From the NCBI GenBank assembly GCA_032353305.1, contig JAUCNG010305513.1, forward strand, positions 1-12,195: DNA of 12,195 nucleotides. The letters are read 5' to 3'. The stretch's first letter is position 1, and each line of letters begins with the position of its first letter. Made by a program: the position numbers and the translations under genes. Positions 6,955 through 12,195 of the stretch are shown here, piece after piece. The notes beneath the pieces are model-generated. The model did not search any database. It was not told the origin of the DNA and saw nothing but the letters and a program-made list of their open reading frames with translations. The stretch comes from Cephalothrix spiralis (lineage: Eukaryota > Nemertea > Palaeonemertea > Archinemertea > Cephalotrichidae).

Positions 6955-7830
6955 TTACTGTGCTTTGACTATTCATAGGAAGACACTTGTGAATAAATTC
7001 AAACATGAAAAAAATACAGCTTCAAAATAATGAAGAAAGGGATATTCAACTTGGATATAACATTTTTGACTTTCTGTTCCTAAAAAATATCATAAATTTA
7101 ATGTTGGATTTTAATATTTTCAAATATAATGGATTATGTGTTTTTGCCTTATATTTTGTTAAATAATAGGATTGTTATTGGATTGTGATTTATAATTAGT
7201 TGGATTTTTAAATATAATGGATTCTCTGCTTTGATTATTCAAAGGAAGACATTTGTGGATAAATTTAAACATAAAAAAACAGCTTTCAAAATAATGAAGA
7301 AAGGGATATTCAACACTTGGATATAACATTTTTGACTTCCTGTTCCTAAAAAATATCATAAATTTAATGTTGGATTTTAATATTTTCAAATATAATAATG
7401 GATTATGTGTTTTTGCCTTATATTTTTGCTAAATAATAGGATTGTTATTGGATTGTGATTTATAATTAGTTGGATTTTTAAATATAATGGATTCTCTGCT
7501 TTAATTATTCAAAGGAAGACATTTGTGGATAAATTTAAACATGAAAAATACAGCTTTCAAAATAATGAAGAAAGGATATAACATTTTTGACTTTCTGTTC
7601 CTAAAAAATATCATAAATTTAATGTTGGATTTTAATATTTTCAAATATAATGGATTATGTGTTTTTGCCTTATATTTTGCTAAATAATAGGATTGTTATT
7701 GGATTGTGATTTATAATTAGTTGGATTTTTAAATATAATGGATTACATGATTTTACCTTATATCTACTTAACTAATTGGATTGTTATTGGATTGTGATTT
7801 ATTATTAATCGGATTGTTATTTATCTAATA
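6955..7830 (+). repeat. About 266-bp tandem repeat, three copies plus a degraded fourth
   Basis: Copies begin (at the CTTTGA or CTTTAA of GCTTT[GA]A..ATTC) at about 6963, 7229 and 7499, giving periods of 266 and 270 bases. The third copy is about 20 bases shorter because it lacks a GATATTCAACTTG-like stretch. A partial fourth copy (about 7745-7830) retains only the GGATTGTTATTGGATTGTGATTTA part. Each unit contains its own smaller echoes of AATATAATGGATT and GGATTGT. No coding capacity is evident. The array follows directly on the last Polinton gene, so it may be terminal or subterminal sequence of the element. Confidence 0.9.
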
Positions 7831-8078
7831 AAAGAAAAAAGACATGCTTTAAAGAAATCGATATTTAAAAAGATATTTGTGTTAAGAAATTATTTTTGGA
7901 TTAATGGATTAAAGACATATATATATAGTTTTATCTTCAGGTAAATATATTCAATCATTTTTATTAAATATATTAATTAACTTCTTTGTGTATTTTTAAA
8001 AAAAAAATTATATTGTTAATAATATATGTTTATCAAAATCAAATATTTCCTTAAAAATAAAGTCTTCATTTAAAAGTG

Positions 8079-8134
8079 TTTTTTTTATTTTTTTTATTTT
8101 TTTTTATTTTTAAAAAAAATAAAATAAAAATATT
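8079..8134 (+). repeat. Poly-T/poly-A low-complexity tract
   Basis: Runs of T broken by single A are followed by runs of A broken by single T, so the tract is nearly self-complementary. It may be a decayed poly(A) tail pair or simple slippage product. Confidence 0.8.
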
Positions 8135-8151
8135 TTATGTTCTATGGAGGT

Positions 8152-8439
8152 TTAACTATTAAAAAAATTGTATTTGAGTAAAACTATTCCATATTTTAAA
8201 GATTTAGCCTTGTAAACAGAGAAAGTATTATTCCAAACCACCTGATGTAAAAATCTAGAATATTTTATACATTTAAACAAATGACTCTGAAATATTTGAG
8301 GTATATCATTATAATTTGTTTTCTTGATGTATAGTCCCAAAACCTTTGAAAAACTCAAAGGATATATTCGTTTAAAAAGTTTAAATTCTAGATTTTTATA
8401 TCCAGTGAAACGATGTTTGCAACGCTGTACGAGACGACT
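8152..8439 (-). other. Minus-strand open frame of about 95 codons, possible exon or gene remnant
   Basis: Reading the minus strand, the frame stays open from about 8439 to the stop at 8152 without an ATG at its head. The translation has a balanced composition with Cys, Trp and His (for example KCIKYSRFLHQVVW), unlike low-complexity A/T translations. I do not recognise it. It may be a last exon, a decayed gene fragment or chance. Confidence 0.2.
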
Positions 8440-8840
8440 GTTTTCTCTTTATTTTGAAGCTTAAGCTAAAGAAAATAAGATTACAATGATGGAATGTTTA
8501 TTGACTTATCCTGAAAGAAAGGTTATACAGAATTCCCACACGTACATAGAGATGCATTATATACGGGTGCCTTTGCGAGCGATCTTAAATTAACGTCACA
8601 AACATGCTAGGAGAAGTTATAACATTGGTAGCTAGAAACAAAGATAGCGACTGAGTTTGTAACAAATCTCCTCTGTTAAAAACAACTGTTCACAGTTGTC
8701 AGGTGACGATGATTTAAGCCGATCCACAAGTAACATACATATACAATGAACCCTATTCCCCATGAAATTTATTCCCTCCCACAGAATAAAATTTCCCCCA
8801 GAAATACACTCACAAGTTATGCAATAAAGATTAACCAAAG

Positions 8841-9837
8841 AATATATTTGGTGGGGCAGTATATTCTAACCGCTGTTTACAAGGTTGTATCTTATACAGT
8901 ATGCGAGATAATGATTTGATTTTTTTGCAAATAGATGAAAAATGGTTTCCCTGTTCGTGTTCTTATGATACCACTTATAGTTTTTATGTTATGTTAATTT
9001 GCGCAACTCGGGTCACAAAACGGAATATCATAGAATGATGTCAAAACATTTTTCGTAAATCTTTACTTATTACCCGTACTTTTTAAAAAATAAAAAAGCA
9101 ATTAGCTTTTAATTCTGGTATGATGTTAACATAGATGTCTTCTTTCTCTGGTGTTAAAATCAGCATCTTAAGTCAAAGGAAAGTATTATAGGAAGGTAAA
9201 AATAAATTGACGCATTTAAAAAAAGTGAATATCATTTCTATCGCTTATCCTCCAAAGCCTATTTTTATAAAACAAGTGATAATAATAAATGCTTATCCTT
9301 ATCACTCAGCACTTTTATGACGTTTTTGTGACTCTATTTTCGTCAGTTTACATTTAAATAGTTTTTAAAATTTATCACGACTTCAAACCTACAAATCCAT
9401 CAGGATGAACAAACATAGCACCATGGCAGACCTGAAATGATATTCACTTATATAGTGATGCGCTTTCACTTTATGATATTAAATTACATTCTTAATATAT
9501 GATTCTGCTATTTTTTTAACCAGAGAAAGAAGACATCTATGTTAACATCATACAGAATTAAAAGCTAATTGTTTTTTTTTTGTTTTTTTTTAAAAAAATA
9601 CGGATAATAAGTAAACATTTAAGAAAAATGTTTTGACATCATTCTATGATATTCCGTTTTGTGACCCGAGTTGCGCAAATTGACATGACATAAAAACTAT
9701 AAGTGATATCATAAGAACACGAACAGGGAAACCATTTTTTCAACTATTTGCAAAAAAATCAAAATCATTATCTCGCATACTGTATAAGATACGACCTTGT
9801 AAACAGCGGATAGAATATAGTGGCCCACCGATATATT
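8841..9837 (+). mobile_element. Large inverted repeat (foldback-like unit)
   Basis: The left arm (8841 to about 9165) is repeated in reverse complement at about 9506-9837. The longest exact block is 59 bases: 8996-9054 pairs with 9623-9681. Further in, GTGAATATCATTTC (9226-9239) pairs with 9434-9447, so the original arms were near 400 bases, with the inner part diverged by indels. The spacer is about 194 bases and has no ORF. This shape fits a non-autonomous foldback or MITE-like transposon. I could not find a clear target-site duplication around it. Confidence 0.75.
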
Positions 9838-9846
9838 ACCGAACCC

Positions 9847-9964
9847 TGTTAAATCTTTGACTTTTTAGTACAGGTCGAAAAAATAAATTAAAATTAATTT
9901 TTCTGAAAGTTCTGTTTATCCGCAGAAAATTATTAAATTTTTTGAAAAAGTCAAAGATTTAACA
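9847..9964 (+). mobile_element. 118-bp unit with 20-bp terminal inverted repeats, MITE-like
   Basis: TGTTAAATCTTTGACTTTTT (9847-9866) is perfectly inverted at 9945-9964. The unit is flanked by TATATTACCGAACC (9832-9845) and TATATTACCTAACC (9971-9984), which match at 13 of 14 bases. This could be a small transposon with a long target duplication, or a local duplication beside a hairpin. It abuts the right end of the larger inverted repeat. Confidence 0.5.
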
Positions 9965-9984
9965 TTTCTGTATATTACCTAACC

Positions 9985-10754
9985 AATTTTTTTTTAAAAA
10001 AAAATCGGAGGTCTTGAAAGACATCTATTTTTTTGATTTTATTAAAACAATACTAAACCTTTCACACGTCTGATCGATTCGCACAATAGTATATACACAG
10101 ATAAAGTCCTGGTGAGGCATGACCTTCTCATTGATTTCATACAGTAACAAAAAATGCTAGAGACAAGGGCTAGGTGTGAGCCGATCGGGGGAATAAATAC
10201 GCCTATTTAGGTCCGCGCACATCAAATGTTGAAATAAACTCAAGAAGGGATTCTATACCTGTGAAACATGTTTTTTCTAAAATACGTCAATATTTCTTTA
10301 TCAGTTATACTACTAAACTTATATTTTAATGGATACAATTAAAGTTAAGATAAAGTTATCACTCAAATTATCAGTTTTTAACCCTATAAACGATTGACTC
10401 TCATCAAAAACAAGGTGAATGAAATATGCTAGCTTAAAAACAGTTTTAAAAATGTAGTTTTTAACATTATATTTAAATGCATTGCTTACAACAAAAAGAG
10501 GTTAAGGTTTTGAGAAAAATATAAGATTTTTTGGCTTCAAATATTTAAATTAAAAACGGAGGGTAAATATTTACTTAGATTTGAATTATTTATATTATTT
10601 ATGTTTTATAAATTCTACTGATTAATGACATTTCACAAAGATTACATAAGTATGAAGCAGGAAGTTTTTTGTTTTTTACTGCGAAAAAATAAGGAGGGAA
10701 AATAGAATATTTTTTACAAAATTTACATTGAATCATTGATTCTTTAAGAAATAG
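9985..10754 (+). other. Intergenic stretch, no gene seen
   Basis: It starts with a symmetric run of nine T and nine A (9987-10004). A less A/T-rich segment covers about 10070-10250. I see no ORF, RNA gene or clear repeat in the rest. It includes the 3' flank of the minus-strand gene that ends at 10755. Confidence 0.55.
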
Positions 10755-11891
10755 TCATTTTTTTTTCTTTTGTTTTTTAAATGGACTAAGTAATGTACAA
10801 TTATGAACTGTACAATGACTACATTTTGAAGCCAATGCATTTGCCTGAATATCTTTATACTGGTTCATAAGATCATCCATATAATGCGTAAAATCATCAT
10901 ATTTTTTCTCTACAACCTGCATCTTTTTGTTCAATTTTTTATAATGAGAAAAAATGGTGTTCATTTCCATTTGACATTTTTGTAATTGTTTTTCACAAGC
11001 AGACATTTTCATTTGCATATTGGTTTTTACACGATCAGCTTGTTTTTGATATAAAATAATCGCTTTTTGGGTTTTAAGAAAGGATTTTGAGGATGAAGGG
11101 TCTTTCCCAATAGAGGAAAGTGAGTTTAATTCTGAAGATTTAAAAGAATGTGCATGATCGATTTCTACAGATGAAAAAGAATGGGATGAAGAATGAGAAT
11201 GTTGATCAAATTCTTCGGAACGTGAATCAGAACGGGATGAAGAATCGGAACGTTTCGAAGAATTATTGCTAATAGATGGTGTTGGTTCTTGAGAAGAATG
11301 TGAATGTTGAATAAATTCTTCGAGACGTTCACTTTCAGAAAAATAGGATGAAGCACTAGAAAGAGATGAAGAATCGGAACGTTTACGTTTAAAAGAAATA
11401 TTGATTACAGATGTTGGTGATGGTTCTTGATGTGTTACAGATGTCGGTGATAGTTCTTGAGGTGTTATAGATGTTGATGATGCTTCTGTCGGTGATGGTC
11501 CAAGATGTGTTTCAGATGTCGGTGATGGTTCTTGAGAATTCAATGAAGGACTACGTTTAGACGAAGAAGATAATGATGTTGATGAAGATGCAGATGATGG
11601 TGAAGAAGATGAAGATAGTTTTTCAAAATTATGTTGGTATTTTTCATCCTCAAATATAATTGTTAATTTTCGTTCAGCATTAACTATTTCATAAAAATAT
11701 TTTTCCTCATTCACCATCATATCTATTGTAAGGTTATAAAATATACTGCACGCCTTACAAATCTTCTGGAGGTGTTTCTTTTCCAGAGGTTTTACAAACT
11801 GGTAACGTTTAATAAGGGTAGCATGCATTTCATCCTGTTTATTCACGAGTCCAATCTTGACAAAAGCAAACAAGAAATTGAAAAGATCCAT
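10755..11891 (-). CDS. Unrecognised Ser-rich protein with coiled coil and C-terminal Cys/His cluster
   Basis: From the Met at 11891 the product has 378 residues. Residues 1-92 look folded, helix-rich and hydrophobic. Residues 93-270 are Ser/Pro/Thr-rich with repeats (119-162, and paired KRSDSSS..EEF.QHSHSS segments). Residues 273-347 have the heptad-like charge pattern of a coiled coil. The end carries C357xxC360xxH363xC365 and a lysine tail (372-378) that could be a nuclear signal. I chose 11891 rather than the upstream Met at 11915 because a strong splice acceptor (a pyrimidine tract ending CAG at 11894) lies two bases before it. An upstream exon would add residues in frame. The gene converges on the plus-strand cluster across 3.8 kb of repeats. 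I know no family for it; it may be a host gene or part of a second element. Confidence 0.65.
   Translation of the reverse strand: MDLFNFLFAFVKIGLVNKQDEMHATLIKRYQFVKPLEKKHLQKICKACSIFYNLTIDMMVNEEKYFYEIVNAERKLTIIFEDEKYQHNFEKLSSSSSPSSASSSTSLSSSSKRSPSLNSQEPSPTSETHLGPSPTEASSTSITPQELSPTSVTHQEPSPTSVINISFKRKRSDSSSLSSASSYFSESERLEEFIQHSHSSQEPTPSISNNSSKRSDSSSRSDSRSEEFDQHSHSSSHSFSSVEIDHAHSFKSSELNSLSSIGKDPSSSKSFLKTQKAIILYQKQADRVKTNMQMKMSACEKQLQKCQMEMNTIFSHYKKLNKKMQVVEKKYDDFTHYMDDLMNQYKDIQANALASKCSHCTVHNCTLLSPFKKQKKKK
11416..11536 (-). repeat. 30-bp minisatellite within the Ser-rich gene
   Basis: On the plus strand GGTGATGGTTCTTGA-type units begin at 11416, 11446, 11491 and 11521, with a 15-base partial unit at 11476. 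They encode QEPSPTSVTH-like decapeptides. The in-frame period keeps the reading frame open. Confidence 0.8.
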
Positions 11892-11893
11892 GT

Positions 11894-12026
11894 CTGAAAA
11901 GAAAAGAAAAGTCATATAGTTTTTGTTTGTTTTTTCATTTCATTATTTTTAATGTAGCAACGATGTAAATTGTAAAAAATACCTATTTAAGAAGATGGTC
12001 TTCTCTCCTGAATAAACAATATTTAC
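11894..12026 (-). other. Putative 133-bp intron of the Ser-rich gene
   Basis: On the minus strand a donor ACA|GTAAAT at 12026 and an acceptor TTTTCTTTTCAG|AC ending at 11894 bound this stretch. Joining 12027 to 11893 keeps the downstream frame and gives an upstream coding start at ATG 12045 (adding MNQSIYN before the Met at 11891), or at 12069 or 12078. Two consensus splice sites plus phase agreement support it, but there is no transcript evidence. Confidence 0.45.
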
Positions 12027-12195
12027 TGTAGATTGATTGATTCATAACTAAGGGAGCTACGATTCTCATAAAGAGCATATGGTCTAATTTTACCCTCTTC
12101 AAATCCAATAGTAATTAAGAGAATGCTATTTTCATTCACTGAAAATTAATCTGAAATATTTTATATGCATTTAAATTTTTAATAATTTTTTATTG
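12027..12195 (-). other. Upstream region of the Ser-rich gene, possible first exon
   Basis: Minus-strand ATGs at 12045, 12069 and 12078 are in frame with the downstream exon through the proposed splice. The frame is closed by a stop a few codons upstream of 12078, so the first exon would be short. The remaining bases to the window edge are A/T-rich and may hold the promoter. No other gene is visible. Confidence 0.35.

Larger units (their letters stand above)
7831..8840 (+). other. Intergenic A+T-rich stretch, no convincing gene
   Basis: The first part is A/T-rich filler ending in an A/T-only tract. A minus-strand open frame at 8152-8439 is noted separately as a doubtful exon remnant. From about 8400 to 8840 the base composition is less extreme, as if this were older unique sequence. 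I see no tRNA, rRNA or recognisable domain here. Confidence 0.6.

Noticed and set aside
7159-7389. Minus-strand ORF of 76 codons in the tandem repeat
   Set aside because: The sequence is repeat unit, and other copies of the unit differ by frame-shifting indels.
6955-7830. CRISPR-like array
   Set aside because: The repeats are about 266 bases long and contiguous, with no short repeat-spacer pattern, and the setting is eukaryotic.
8079-8134. Poly(A)/poly(T) tract as the tail of a retroposon
   Set aside because: No reverse-transcribed body or target duplication was seen next to it.
8632-8838. Minus-strand ORF of 68 codons
   Set aside because: It has no ATG start, no recognisable pattern, and lies beside the large inverted repeat.

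Overview
The window is A+T-rich eukaryotic-type DNA. Its left 6.9 kb carries part of a Polinton/Maverick-type element, a large self-synthesising DNA transposon related to adintoviruses. The evidence is three hallmark genes on one strand: a protein-primed family B DNA polymerase, a retroviral-type integrase with a C-terminal chromodomain, and an FtsK/HerA (A32-like) packaging ATPase. The reading frames are long and intact, so this copy is young or still constrained. The host is probably an invertebrate animal, but nothing here fixes the species. Capsid and protease genes are not in the window; if present they lie upstream of position 1.

Layout, left to right on the plus strand: C-terminal part of the polymerase (2-1870, cut by the window edge); a PC4-like single-strand DNA-binding protein (1905-2204); a doubtful small Cys-rich ORF (2173-2361); a deoxynucleoside kinase (2407-3093); a 330-bp gap with a possible promoter; a four-CxxC zinc protein (3424-3819) overlapping the integrase (3812-4891) by 8 bases; the packaging ATPase (4908-5558); and a dUTPase with a long repetitive N-terminal extension (5607-6917). 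A perfect 13-bp hairpin closes the gene cluster.

The plus-strand genes form a coherent replication and mobility module. The polymerase and PC4-like protein would copy the element, the kinase and dUTPase would raise dNTP supply and keep uracil out of DNA, the integrase would insert it, and the ATPase would package it.

From 6.95 to 10.75 kb there is no convincing gene. This stretch holds a roughly 266-bp tandem repeat of about three copies (6955-7830), an A/T-only tract, a large imperfect inverted repeat with ~325-400-bp arms (8841-9837), and a small 118-bp inverted-repeat unit (9847-9964). The right boundary of the Polinton probably lies in or near the tandem repeats, but its terminal repeat cannot be confirmed because the other end is outside the window.

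A minus-strand gene (10755-11891) encodes an unrecognised Ser-rich protein with a coiled coil and a terminal Cys/His cluster. A good splice acceptor sits just before its Met, and an in-frame upstream exon can be proposed (12027-12045 or longer). Whether it belongs to the element, a second element or the host is open.
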